This document shows, piece after piece, positions 16,840 through 25,126 of a DNA stretch of 46,840 nucleotides; positions within the stretch are counted from its first letter, which is position 1, and every line of letters begins with the position of its first letter. The notes beneath the pieces were generated by a model. The model worked only from the letters and a program-made list of their open reading frames with translations. It searched no databases and was not told the origin of the DNA. This DNA is from Streptomyces sp. WM6378 (GTDB lineage Bacteria > Actinomycetota > Actinomycetes > Streptomycetales > Streptomycetaceae), in assembly GCF_001279695.1 (NCBI RefSeq), contig NZ_LGDD01000323.1:1-46840 (forward strand), in the 5' to 3' direction. The position numbers were made by a program, and so were the translations under genes.

Positions 16840-17355
16840 ATGCCTATGGCCAAGCAGGAACTGTTTGACCTGATTCGGCGGGACAATTGGCAACAGCAGT
16901 TGTCAGTCCGGGCTCTTCCGAGAAGTACGGCATCCACCGTCGTCTCGTGCGCCAGGCGTTGTCCTCGCCGGTGCCCGCTCCACGTCGGCGGCCCGTTCGG
17001 ACCTCGCCGCGGATGGAGCCGTACAAGAAAGCGGTCGATGCCTGGCTGCGGGCGGATCTGGAGGTGCCGCGCAAACAGCGGCACACCGTGGTACGGATCG
17101 CCGCCCGGATCGAGGAGGAGTCCGGCGAGACGATCCCGTATCCGACGGTGCGGGACTTCGTCGCGGCCGCCGCAAGGAGATCGCGGCCCAGGCGGGGATG
17201 CCCGTGGAGGCGTTCGTCATCCGGCACGCCACGATGGGAGCGGATGCCGAGGTCGACTTCGGTGACGTCTATGTCGATCTGACCGGGCAGCGGGGCCGCT
17301 GCCGTCTGTTCGCCTTCCGGCTGGCGTATTCGGGCAAAGCGGTGCACCGGATATG
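16840..17355 (+). pseudogene. IS21-family transposase (IstA) fragment, frameshifted
   Basis: Three consecutive forward frames build an IstA N-terminal half: KQELFDLIRRDN (HTH start), EKYGIHRRLVRQALSS with MEPYKKAVDAWLRADLEVPR and KQRHTVVRIAARIEEESG, and finally EAFVIRHATMGADAEVDFGD with FAFRLAYSGKAVHRI. VDFGD carries the first Asp of the DDE triad. Breaks lie near 16915 and 17175, and homology stops at about 17355, so the rest of the integrase core and the IstB partner are missing. Confidence 0.8.
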
Positions 17356-17674
17356 TCCATGTTCCCGTGGGTCCCGCCGCATCCCAGCTGCGTCAGCGAC
17401 CTTGATGGCTGCGTGATCTGGGGCTTCCGGTCTCGTGGACACGATGGCGATGGCGACTCGGAGCGGTTTCTCCGCATTCCCAGTAGTGCCCGGGTGCTTG
17501 CGATCGATCGCCTGGATGATGCTCATGCCGCGCTCGGCCAGGAGGGTCTGGATAGCCTCCATTCCATCGCTCTCAAGGACTGGCAGGGATTCCTCGACAA
17601 GCTCGGCTCAGCGTGCGGCTTCCTCGGGACGTAGTCCGATCACGTGGTGAAAACACGACTGCTTCCTTCCCATG
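17353..17674 (-). pseudogene. Unidentified small protein, interrupted by a stop
   Basis: ATG 17674 begins GRKQSCFHHVIGLRPEEAAR. A TGA follows at once, then the same frame continues sensibly: AELVEESLPVLESDGMEAIQ, TLLAERGMSIIQAI and PLRVAIAIVSTRP. The stop could be a mutated Trp codon. The downstream part runs into the end of the IS21 fragment, which probably truncated it. The GMEAIQTLLAERGMSIIQAI segment recalls the ribosomal L7/L12-like helix pair, but I do not assign a family. Confidence 0.4.
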
Positions 17675-17693
17675 CCGAGCCGGTGGGTGGTAC

Positions 17694-18294
17694 TCACGTC
17701 TCGTTGGAGCTGACTGCTGCACTCAAGGCCTTCACGGCGTCATCGTATTGATGGCGGTCGAAACGGAATGGACCGAATCCCGAGTAGTCGCGTGTCTTGC
17801 GATGGGGCTGTTCGAAGGAGTCCCAGGTCACGTGGCCAGGTGTCACTATGATGCTGGCCATCAGCGGCCAGCATCCCCACTCGCCGCATCCACAGCCAAG
17901 CACGGGCGTCTTCGGCCCCATGGCTCCGGTGGATCGTCCGTGGAAATGGCCTTCCATCGGGCCGAACCGAAAGAACTGCGGGATAAGTCCACCGTAGGCG
18001 TCTCCGGCTGGTTGCATCCCAGCGTCCGTCTCGAACTGGTCGATCAAATTGGTGAGTGGTATTCGGTCGATGCACGCGACGACTTCGAGTCGGATGGTGA
18101 CCGAGGGCCGCTTCGACTGCCGCCACGTCGTCGGGATCCCAATCGGAGAAAAGGTGGCTGGTCTGCTCATCGTCGATGTCGATATAGAGGCTGCCGGCCA
18201 GAACCCACGGCTTGCGCTGCTGGGGCAGATGCCGATCGCGTGAGGCGACGGTCTCAGCTCGCTCACCTGCTGGGAAGATGAACACGGTGCACAT
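17694..18294 (-). pseudogene. Conserved actinomycete hypothetical protein, frameshifted
   Basis: The N-terminal part (SLYIDIDDEQTSHLFSDWDP, then DDVAAVEAAL) and the C-terminal part (VTIRLEVVACIDRIPLTNLI; PVLGCGCGEWGCWPLMASI; HVTWDSFEQPHRKTRDYSGF) belong to one protein but lie in different frames, with a shift near 18115. The GCGCGEWGCWPL cluster of three Cys is the best-conserved block I see and could bind metal. The start is uncertain; ATG 18294 is possible and would place it divergent from the ArsR relic. Function unknown. Confidence 0.6.
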
Positions 18295-18308
18295 GGAGGG
18301 GAGCGTAG

Positions 18309-18607
18309 GTGGTGCAGGTTCGCCGCGTCCTGGCTGCTCTGAGCGACCCGGTGCGGCTGGCCATCGTCGCCCGGCTCGAGAGGCCGAACCCGACGGTGAA
18401 CTGGCGTGTACAACATTCGCACTGCCGGTCAGCAAGTCCACCCAGAGCGGCCATTTCAAGGCCCTTCGGGAGGCAGGCGTGATCCGCCAGCGGGACGAGG
18501 GGACCCGGCGGCTCAACCGGCTCCGCCGAGAAGATCTCGACGCCCGCTTCCCCGGACTCCTCGATATCGCCATCCCAGAAGGACGTGACGTGACCGCCAG
18601 TTGGTGA
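18309..18607 (+). pseudogene. ArsR-family regulator, frameshifted
   Basis: GTG 18309 follows GGAGGGG by seven bases and starts VQVRRVLAALSDPVRLAIVA, then RLE. After a one-base shift near 18375 the frame continues AEPDGELACTTFALPVSKST and GHFKALREAGVIRQRDEGTR, then LDARFPGLLD. This is a complete winged-helix ArsR protein of about 98 residues apart from the single frameshift. No metal-binding Cys pair is evident. It is divergent from the frameshifted gene at 17694-18294. Confidence 0.75.
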
Positions 18608-18662
18608 CGACACCGGTCATCAATCTCGCGGTTGGGTGGGCCCGTTACCCCTCGTCGCCGCA

Positions 18663-18935
18663 CCTTTTCCTCCGAATTCCTCTCCGGCTGCCTCAACCAC
18701 GCGTTCTCCGAAGGGCGTCAAGCGCGTCGCCGGGCCGCGCTCGGCGCGCTTGAGCAAAGGCTGTCCGAGATCGTTTTCAAGGCGGGTGATCTGGGTCGTC
18801 AAGGCGGAGGCCCAGCGGGCACCTCCGCCTCCATACCCACCCCCAGGTCGGACGCGTAATGCTGAGCGTTCGGGCGGCTTCGCCGATCGTTGGGTAGGAG
18901 TGTGCGGCCACGAAGCGTTCGAGCCGCTGTCAGGC
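18663..18935 (-). pseudogene. LysR-type regulator, N-terminal relic
   Basis: The reverse strand carries LERFVAAHSYPTIGEAARTL, the start of a LysR helix-turn-helix. After a frameshift comes TTQITRLENDLGQPLLKRAE with LTPFGERVVEAA, the recognition helix and wing. The co-inducer-binding domain is absent and the joint is scrambled, so it is not functional. Confidence 0.65.
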
Positions 18936-19066
18936 ATATGGGCTGGTGAGGACACCACGGAGGATGGCCGGGGTCTTATCCGTATCTGTACGCGTACGGC
19001 AGCCTGGAGGTAGCCACCTGTCAAGCCCACTGCCAGGTAATCGAGTCGATCGCCATCCAGACGGAC

Positions 19067-19327
19067 TTGCCCACGATGGAATGGCCGACGCGGGAGCCGG
19101 GCCGGATGGACACGTTTCCCGGGTATCCCGCGTACGGGGATGTCCTGCGGGCGTTGGGAGAGGCCGGGTGCCGGTGGGAGAAGTACGAGCCGCTGACCCT
19201 TGAGGGCCAATGCGCGATCCGCGTTCCCGCCTCGGACGTGATCTTCGTCTTCACCGCCGCAAACGGGGAGGACCCCCTGCTCTGCAGCGCGTCGGTGGCC
19301 GAACACCGCCCCCACACCTGCGGCTAA
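19067..19327 (+). CDS. Small hypothetical protein
   Basis: A frame of at most 86 residues with good codon use and a coherent composition (YPAYGDVLRALGEAGCRWEK; ASDVIFVFTAANGEDPLLCS). Starts available are TTG 19067, ATG 19076 and ATG 19106; none has a strong ribosome binding site, and the frame remains open upstream, so 5' truncation is possible. I do not recognise the family. It is the last feature before the gene decay stops. Confidence 0.45.
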   Translation: MPTMEWPTREPGRMDTFPGYPAYGDVLRALGEAGCRWEKYEPLTLEGQCAIRVPASDVIFVFTAANGEDPLLCSASVAEHRPHTCG

Positions 19328-19465
19328 TTGGGCGCTCCGAGATGGTTCGTGGGATTTCAGGTTGAGTCGAGGTTCGGGGGTGGCTCGTTCCAAGGGAGGG
19401 CACGGACGGGCGCCCACGTCCCGACGCCCCTACCGGCGGCGGCGCTGTGGTGTTGTCCGCCGTCT

Positions 19466-19735
19466 TCAGGGCCAGATACTGATGACCGCTGCGGTGGGGA
19501 GGAGCGCGCCGGCGAGGGCGAGGAGCCAGTACGAGAGTTGCGCGAGTTGAGTGCGGCGGGCGCGTGGTCGGTTGGCGAGCCACCACAGGACGGCGCAGGC
19601 TGCGGCTATGGGGCCGAAGAGGACAAGTGCGGCTGACAGGTCGTCGCCGAAGTCGGACCCTGTTGGTTGCGCCCAGAGGACGACGATGAAATAGAGCATC
19701 CGGATCGGGACGACCGCGGGGACGCCGAGGAGCAC
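19466..19735 (-). CDS. Small three-helix membrane protein
   Basis: An 89-residue protein with three hydrophobic segments (VVPIRMLYFIVVLWA; LSAALVLFGPIAAACAVLWW; LSYWLLALAGALLPTAAVIS) separated by an Arg-rich loop. It starts at GTG 19735, 42 bases after the response-regulator stop, in the same direction, so it is probably the last gene of that operon. No family recognised. Confidence 0.55.
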   Translation of the reverse strand: MLLGVPAVVPIRMLYFIVVLWAQPTGSDFGDDLSAALVLFGPIAAACAVLWWLANRPRARRTQLAQLSYWLLALAGALLPTAAVISIWP

Positions 19736-19777
19736 GTTGAGCCCCGGCCCCCGACCCGCTCCCCCGGCGGCGGGCTC

Positions 19778-20440
19778 CTACTTCGGCCGCACGAGCCGGG
19801 TTTCGTAGGCGAACACCACGGCCTGGACCCGGTCGCGCAGCTCCAGTTTGACCAGGATCCGGTTCAGATGGGTCTTCACCGTCGCTTCTGCCAAGTGCAG
19901 TGCGGCGGCGATCTCTGTGTTGGACAGCCCGCGGCCCACCTCCGTGAGCACTTCGCGTTCGCGGGCGGTGAGTTTGCCGAGCCGGTCGTCCTGGCCCCGG
20001 TCGGTTCCGGACGGGAGGTGGTGGGCGAAGTTCTCCAGGAGCAGCCGCGTGATGCGCGGCGCGACGACCGCGTCGCCGGCCGCGACACAGCGGATCGCGG
20101 CGAGCAGTTCCTGCGGGAGCGCGTTCTTGAGGAGGAAGCCCGAGGCGCCTGCCCGCAGCCCGGCGAAGGCGTACTCGTCGAGGTCGAACGTGGTCAGGAT
20201 GAGGACCTTCGACTCCGGGGACTCGGCCACGATGCGCTCGGTCGCCTCGATGCCGTCGGTGCCGGGCATCCGGACGTCCATGAGTACGACGTCGGGCCGC
20301 AGTTCGCGGGCGAGCCGGGCGGCCTCCGCGCCGTCGCCGGCCTCACCGACCGGTTCCATGTCGGGCTGCGCGTCGAGCACCATGGTGAAGGCCATGCGCA
20401 GCAGGGGCTCGTCGTCGACGAGCAGGACACGAATGGGCAT
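19778..20440 (-). CDS. NarL/LuxR-type response regulator
   Basis: 220 residues. The receiver domain has acidic DD at 9-10, phospho-acceptor Asp55 in VVLMDVRMPG, Thr in LILTTFD and Lys in FLLKNA. The C-terminal LuxR helix-turn-helix is LTAREREVLTEVGRGLSNTE, then IAAALHLAEATVKTHLNRIL. It pairs with the histidine kinase gene four bases upstream and probably controls the ABC transporter genes of the same operon, as in DesKR/LiaRS-like systems. Confidence 0.95.
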   Translation of the reverse strand: MPIRVLLVDDEPLLRMAFTMVLDAQPDMEPVGEAGDGAEAARLARELRPDVVLMDVRMPGTDGIEATERIVAESPESKVLILTTFDLDEYAFAGLRAGASGFLLKNALPQELLAAIRCVAAGDAVVAPRITRLLLENFAHHLPSGTDRGQDDRLGKLTAREREVLTEVGRGLSNTEIAAALHLAEATVKTHLNRILVKLELRDRVQAVVFAYETRLVRPK

Positions 20441-20444
20441 GCGG

Positions 20445-21662
20445 CTACGCTTCGTTCCGGTTGAGGGTGAGTGCGGCGCGGACCTGCCAGCCGCCGCCGG
20501 GTCGTGGCCCGGCCGTCAGTTCGCCGTTGTAGGCCGCGGCCCGCTCCCGCATTCCGTGCAGACCGTGACCGGTGGTGGCGGCGGGGAACTTGGTGGTGGG
20601 GCCGGTGTCGGTGACGTCGACGGTGATCTCCTGGGGGCCGCAGCTGACGCGCACGATCGCTGTGGTGCCCGGCGGTGTGTGCTTGAGGGTGTTGGTGAGG
20701 GCTTCCTGGACCAGGCGGTAGACGGTCAACTGTGCTGCGGCGGGAGCGACCGACGGATCGCCGTGGACCTCCAGGAGAGTGGGCAGTCCGGCTGCGCGCA
20801 CCTGGTCGGCCAGGGGTTCCAGCTGAGCGATGGCCGGCATGGGGTGGCGCAGGGCGTCCGGCTCGTCGGCGCGCAGTACGCCGAGGAAGCGCCGCATGTC
20901 GGTGATGGCCTGGCGTCCGGTGGTGGAGACCTGGCGCATGGCCGTGGTGGCCAGCTCCGGGGTGCGGTCCTGTGCGAAGACCGCGCCGTCGGCGAGTGCC
21001 ACCATGACCGACAGGTTGTGCGTGACGATGTCGTGCATCTCGCGGGCGATCCGGGAGCGTTCCCCGGCGACGGCGAGCTGTGCCTGCTGGTCCCGCTCGC
21101 GCTCCAGGCGCTGGGCGCGCTCTTCGAGCAGGGCCATCTCGGCGCGCCGGCCGCGCATGTTGATGCCGATGACCGAGGCGGCGACGACCATCGCGGAGAG
21201 GCCGATGAACGTCTCGGCTCCGCGGTCGTCGGGCGCCCAGCGGATCGCGGCCAGGAGCACCCCGCCTTCGAGCACGCCGATGGCGAGCCACATACGCTGC
21301 CTGCTCGCGTGCGCGGCGACCGTGTACAGAGCGATGAGCAGCGCGATGTCCGCCGGGAGCCGCAGGTCTGCGAGCCATTGGGCGAACGCGAGCGCCGCCA
21401 TCGTCAGGAACACCGCGAACGGCGCCCGCCTGCGCCACACCAGCGGCAGCACCATCGGGGCGGTGAAGCCCACGATGGTCCACGGGCGGTCGTGCAAGGG
21501 TCGCCGTGCCATGACCGAGAGCGCCACGAAGACGGCGGCCGCGAAGAGCGCGTCGACCGCGAGCGGGGAGAGCCGGGCACGGGCCCGAAGCCGGGCGCGC
21601 ACCGCGAGGGCGCGCCACGACTCGGCCCGCCGCCGCGCGGCGGTCGCGTGCCCGTGCGTCAT
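20445..21662 (-). CDS. Sensor histidine kinase (HisKA_3 type)
   Basis: 405 residues. The N-terminal half has about five hydrophobic helices without a large outer loop, so it likely senses a membrane signal. Then comes a coiled coil rich in Glu/Arg and the HisKA_3 dimerisation motif REMHDIVTHNLSVMV with the phospho-accepting His. The HATPase domain has VQEALTNTLKHTP (N box) and a degenerate DTGPTTKFPAATTGHGLHGM (G boxes). It lies between the permease and the regulator gene in the same orientation. Confidence 0.93.
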   Translation of the reverse strand: MTHGHATAARRRAESWRALAVRARLRARARLSPLAVDALFAAAVFVALSVMARRPLHDRPWTIVGFTAPMVLPLVWRRRAPFAVFLTMAALAFAQWLADLRLPADIALLIALYTVAAHASRQRMWLAIGVLEGGVLLAAIRWAPDDRGAETFIGLSAMVVAASVIGINMRGRRAEMALLEERAQRLERERDQQAQLAVAGERSRIAREMHDIVTHNLSVMVALADGAVFAQDRTPELATTAMRQVSTTGRQAITDMRRFLGVLRADEPDALRHPMPAIAQLEPLADQVRAAGLPTLLEVHGDPSVAPAAAQLTVYRLVQEALTNTLKHTPPGTTAIVRVSCGPQEITVDVTDTGPTTKFPAATTGHGLHGMRERAAAYNGELTAGPRPGGGWQVRAALTLNRNEA

Positions 21663-21726
21663 GAACCTGTCCGGCAGAGCCGCGCGGGATCGGCGGCGCC
21701 GTGCCGGGAACCCGCCGTCGGCGTCA

Positions 21727-22542
21727 TCAGGCGTCCCGCCGCTTGAGCGCCACTCCCGCTCCGGCCAGCGCGATCAGCGCGTACAGGCAGAAGAATGCGA
21801 ACCCGGTCCATGGGGCCAGCGTATGTGGCTCCTGGTGGATGTGGAGCAGCCCCTGCCCTGCCGTGCTCGGCAGGTACGGGTTGATGTTCTGGAACCACGA
21901 CGACGGCAGGGCCTCGGCGAGTACCGGCAGGACGAGCAGCACCCCGAAGACGGTGGCGATACCGCCCGCCGTGTTACGGATCAGCGCCCCGAAGGCCACG
22001 CCGAGCAGGCCCACGACCGTGAGGTAGAGACCGGCTCCGAGGACCGCCCGCACCACGCCGGGTGCGCTCAGCGAAGTTCCCAGGTGGTGGCCGGACATGG
22101 CGGCCTGGCCGATGAGGAACGCCACCAGCGAGGCGACCGTCGTCAGGACGCAGGCCACTACGCCGTACACCAGGGCCTTGGCCCACAGGACGGGCAGTCG
22201 GCGGGGAACGGCGGACAGCGAGGCGCGGATCATGCCGGTCGCGTACTCGCCGCTGACGACGAGGACTCCGAGGACGCCGACGGCGAGCTGGGCCAGGTAG
22301 AAGCCGCGCAGGCTGACCAGGGTCGGGTCGAAGTGGGCCTTCTCGTCGGCGGGCAGGTGTGCCCAGCGGTCGGCCGTGAAGTAGCTGAAGAGCAGGCCCA
22401 GGCCGACCATCGCGAGGACGGCGGCGAGCAGTGTGAACAGGGTGGAGCGCAGCGACCGCAGCTTGATCCACTCGGAGTGGATCACCCGGACCTGGGTCAC
22501 CTCGCCGCGGGCCGCGGCGGGGATGATGGATGCCGTCGTCAT
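21727..22542 (-). CDS. ABC transporter permease (ABC-2 type)
   Basis: A 271-residue integral membrane protein with about six helices (LFTLLAAVLAMVGLGLLFSY; GFYLAQLAVGVLGVLVVSGE; TVFGVLLVLPVLAEALPSSW) and the pattern EYATGMIRASLSAVPRR, typical of streptomycete ABC-2 permeases. The ATPase gene overlaps its start by four bases. Such pairs export peptides or lipophilic drugs or sense them. Confidence 0.92.
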   Translation of the reverse strand: MTTASIIPAAARGEVTQVRVIHSEWIKLRSLRSTLFTLLAAVLAMVGLGLLFSYFTADRWAHLPADEKAHFDPTLVSLRGFYLAQLAVGVLGVLVVSGEYATGMIRASLSAVPRRLPVLWAKALVYGVVACVLTTVASLVAFLIGQAAMSGHHLGTSLSAPGVVRAVLGAGLYLTVVGLLGVAFGALIRNTAGGIATVFGVLLVLPVLAEALPSSWFQNINPYLPSTAGQGLLHIHQEPHTLAPWTGFAFFCLYALIALAGAGVALKRRDA

Positions 22543-23483
22543 GCCGCACGTCCTTCACTGCCCGCGGCGACCAGCTCGGGCGCCGGGGCCTGGAACTCCA
22601 CGGCGTCCCTGGTCAGTTCCATGAACGCCTCTTCGAGGGAGGCCTGCTGTGGGGTGAGCTCGGCAAGGGCGATGGCGTGGTCGGCCGCGACGCGTCCGAT
22701 CCGGTCGCTGCTCATGCCGGTTACTTCGAGGACCCCTGGCTCCTGCGAGCCGATCGTGACGTCCGGGCCCGCGAGAAGTTCGCGGAGCTTCTCCGATTCA
22801 CCGGTCCGTACCCGCACCACATCGCCGGCGGCCTGTGCCGTGAACTCCGCCACCGAAGTGTCGGCGATCAGCCGGCCGCGTCCGATCACGATCAAGTGCT
22901 CGGCGGTGAGGGCCATTTCGGACATCAGGTGTGAGGACACCAGGACCGTACGCCCTTCGGCGGCCAGGCCCTTGAGAAGGTTACGTATCCACAGGATGCC
23001 CTCGGGGTCGAGGCCGTTGACCGGTTCGTCGAGGATCACCGTCGCCGGGTCGCCGAGCAGTGCGCTGGCGATGCCGAGCCGCTGGCCCATGCCGAGCGAG
23101 AAGCCGCCCACGCGCTTCTTGGCCACCTCGCGCAGGCCGACCAGGTCGATCACCTCGTTCACCCGGGCCGCCGAGATGCCGGTGGTCGCGGCGAGGGCCA
23201 GGAGGTGGTTGTAGGCGCTGCGACCGGTGTGGATGGCCCGTGCCTCCAGCATCGCCCCGACCTCGTGCAGCGGCGCCCGGTGCTCGGCGTAACTCCTGCC
23301 GTTCACGACCGCGCGGCCCGAGGTGGGTGCGTCGAGGCCGAGGAGCATCCGCATCGTGGTGGATTTGCCCGCACCGTTCGGCCCCAGAAATCCGGTGACG
23401 ATGCCGGGTCGCACCGTGAAGCTGAGGTCCGCGACGGCGGTGCGCTCACCGTAGCGTTTGGTGAGGGAATGGGCTTCGATCAT
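22539..23483 (-). CDS. ABC transporter ATP-binding protein
   Basis: 314 residues with Walker A GPNGAGKST, signature SLGMGQR, Walker B TVILDEP and the H-loop VSSHLMSEM. The C-terminal extension (from about 215) is typical of BcrA-like drug or lantibiotic export ATPases. It heads an operon with the permease, histidine kinase, response regulator and small membrane protein, an arrangement that suggests antimicrobial sensing and resistance. Confidence 0.95.
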   Translation of the reverse strand: MIEAHSLTKRYGERTAVADLSFTVRPGIVTGFLGPNGAGKSTTMRMLLGLDAPTSGRAVVNGRSYAEHRAPLHEVGAMLEARAIHTGRSAYNHLLALAATTGISAARVNEVIDLVGLREVAKKRVGGFSLGMGQRLGIASALLGDPATVILDEPVNGLDPEGILWIRNLLKGLAAEGRTVLVSSHLMSEMALTAEHLIVIGRGRLIADTSVAEFTAQAAGDVVRVRTGESEKLRELLAGPDVTIGSQEPGVLEVTGMSSDRIGRVAADHAIALAELTPQQASLEEAFMELTRDAVEFQAPAPELVAAGSEGRAA

Positions 23484-23736
23484 GAAAGGGTCCTTGCAGG
23501 AAAGGGCATCGGGAGTCCGAAGCGGACGCTGTCCACGCTAGGTCCGCTCCCCCGGCCGGTACGACGCCCCTCGGACCGACATTGCGGCGGCCTTCCTGCA
23601 CCCCGGGATTGAACGCCCGTACACCCGGCGATGTACACGCCCCGGCCCCGACCGCGGTGCCGACGCAGACCTTGCGCCGATGTGGAACCGCTGCCGGGGC
23701 GGGACAGATGCGTCGATCAGCGCTTGACGGCTGAGG

Positions 23737-24315
23737 TCAGCGGGTCGATTCCCGGCCCTGATCGGCCACGGTGTTGCCGGTGACCGTGCCGTCTGCGCCG
23801 GCCAGCGTCACCGCGTGCCGGACCCCGTCGGGGCCGAGCACCACGGCCTGCCAGGCGCTGCCGCCGCCCTGCTGGGCGACCACCCGCAGCGATTCGACCT
23901 TGCCGCCGGAAACGGCACCTGCCGCCTTGTCCACGGCCTGCGCGGCGGGCAGCGCCGGCAGCGGCGCCGGAGCCTGTGCGAGTCCGCGCGCGGCGGAATC
24001 CCATTCGCCCGGCCCGGCCTCCCGCGCCTTCTTGCCCCCGTCCCGGCCTTCCTTCTCCGACCCACCGTGGTCGCCTCGGCCGTCGGCCGCGAACCGGCCG
24101 CCGCCGCGCTCCTCGTGGTGGTGCTCCGCCACCGCCGCTGCCGCAGCACCGCCGCCGATCAGCACCACAAGACCGAGCGCCACCCATCGCGTACGGCCCT
24201 GACGGGTCAGCCTGGCGAACCGGCCGCGGCGCCCCGCCGCCTTGCCGGCCTGCCCGGCAGCCTCCTCGCCCGGACCCACGGGGTGCTCGGGAGGCTGGGG
24301 AATGGACTGTGTCAT
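23737..24315 (-). CDS. PepSY-like membrane protein
   Basis: A 192-residue protein. A charged cytoplasmic start is followed by one transmembrane helix (WVALGLVVLIGGGAAAAAVA), a His/Glu/Gly-rich external linker (EHHHEERGGGRF) and a C-terminal domain with the PepSY fold pattern (AVDKAAGAVSGGKVESLRVV; WQAVVLGPDGVRHAVTLAGA; DGTVTG). ATG 24315 follows AGGAG by seven bases. It is divergent from the OmpR-type two-component genes at 24449 and probably controlled by them, as PepSY genes often are. The His cluster could bind metal. Confidence 0.7.
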   Translation of the reverse strand: MTQSIPQPPEHPVGPGEEAAGQAGKAAGRRGRFARLTRQGRTRWVALGLVVLIGGGAAAAAVAEHHHEERGGGRFAADGRGDHGGSEKEGRDGGKKAREAGPGEWDSAARGLAQAPAPLPALPAAQAVDKAAGAVSGGKVESLRVVAQQGGGSAWQAVVLGPDGVRHAVTLAGADGTVTGNTVADQGRESTR

Positions 24316-24378
24316 CTGGCTGCTCCTCGCGTTCCACCGGGCACGCGCCCGGCTCGGACAGAGCATGCGAGCACGTTG

Positions 24379-24415
24379 CTGAAGCTTTGCTGAAGCCACC
24401 TGAAGAACCCTTCAG
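24379..24415. promoter_or_regulatory. CTGAAG direct repeats between PepSY and two-component genes
   Basis: CTGAAG occurs at 24379-24384, 24390-24395 and 24400-24405, spaced 11 and 10 bases, and an inverted copy CTTCAG lies at 24410-24415. Direct repeats at one helical turn are the usual binding pattern of OmpR/PhoB regulators. The site is 34 bases upstream of the regulator gene and 64 upstream of the divergent PepSY gene. Confidence 0.65.
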
Positions 24416-24448
24416 CAATCTGTCAAGGCGACCTGAGAACCTTGGCCC

Positions 24449-25126
24449 ATGCGCGTACTGGTGGTGGAGGACGAACGGCGGCTGGCCGCGGCCCTGCAAC
24501 GAGGGCTCCAGGCCGAGGGCTTCTCGGTGGACGTCGCCCACGACGGCCCGCAGGGCCTGTGGCTGGCGGGTGAGCACGACTACGACGCCATCGTGCTCGA
24601 CATCATGCTGCCCGGCGTCAACGGCTACCGGGTGTGCGCACGGCTGCGCGCCGCGGGCTGCGAGTCGGGCATCCTGATGCTCACCGCGAAGGACGGCGAG
24701 TACGACGAGGCGGAGGCCCTTGACACGGGCGCCGACGACTTCCTGTCCAAGCCGTTCTCGTACGTCGTCCTGGTGGCCCGGCTGCGCGCGCTCATCCGGC
24801 GCACAGGGCGGCGCAGTCCGCAGATCATGGAGTTCGGTGACCTGGTGATCGACCCGGCCAGGCAGCGCTGCACGCGGGGCGGGGTCGAGGCCCGGCTGAC
24901 CTCGCGCGAGTTCGCGGTGCTCGTGCATCTGGCCCGCCGCGCCGGTGAGGTCGTGCCCAAGCGGGAGATCCTGGAGCAGGTGTGGGACGCCGCCTACGAG
25001 GGCGACCTGAACGTCGTCGAGGTGCACGTCAGCGCGCTGCGCCGCAAGATCGACGCCCCCTTCGGGCGGGCCGCGGTGGAGACCGTCCGCGGGGCGGGCT
25101 ACCGGCTGGCGGCCGACGGTGGCTGA
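24449..25126 (+). CDS. OmpR-family response regulator
   Basis: 225 residues. Receiver domain: acidic ED at 7-8, phospho-acceptor Asp51 in VLDIMLPG, Thr in LMLTAKD and Lys in FLSKPF. C-terminal winged helix: LTSREFAVLVHLARRAGEVV, then VVEVHVSALRRKID and VRGAGYRL. It overlaps the kinase gene by eight bases and probably binds the CTGAAG repeats just upstream. Confidence 0.95.
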   Translation: MRVLVVEDERRLAAALQRGLQAEGFSVDVAHDGPQGLWLAGEHDYDAIVLDIMLPGVNGYRVCARLRAAGCESGILMLTAKDGEYDEAEALDTGADDFLSKPFSYVVLVARLRALIRRTGRRSPQIMEFGDLVIDPARQRCTRGGVEARLTSREFAVLVHLARRAGEVVPKREILEQVWDAAYEGDLNVVEVHVSALRRKIDAPFGRAAVETVRGAGYRLAADGG

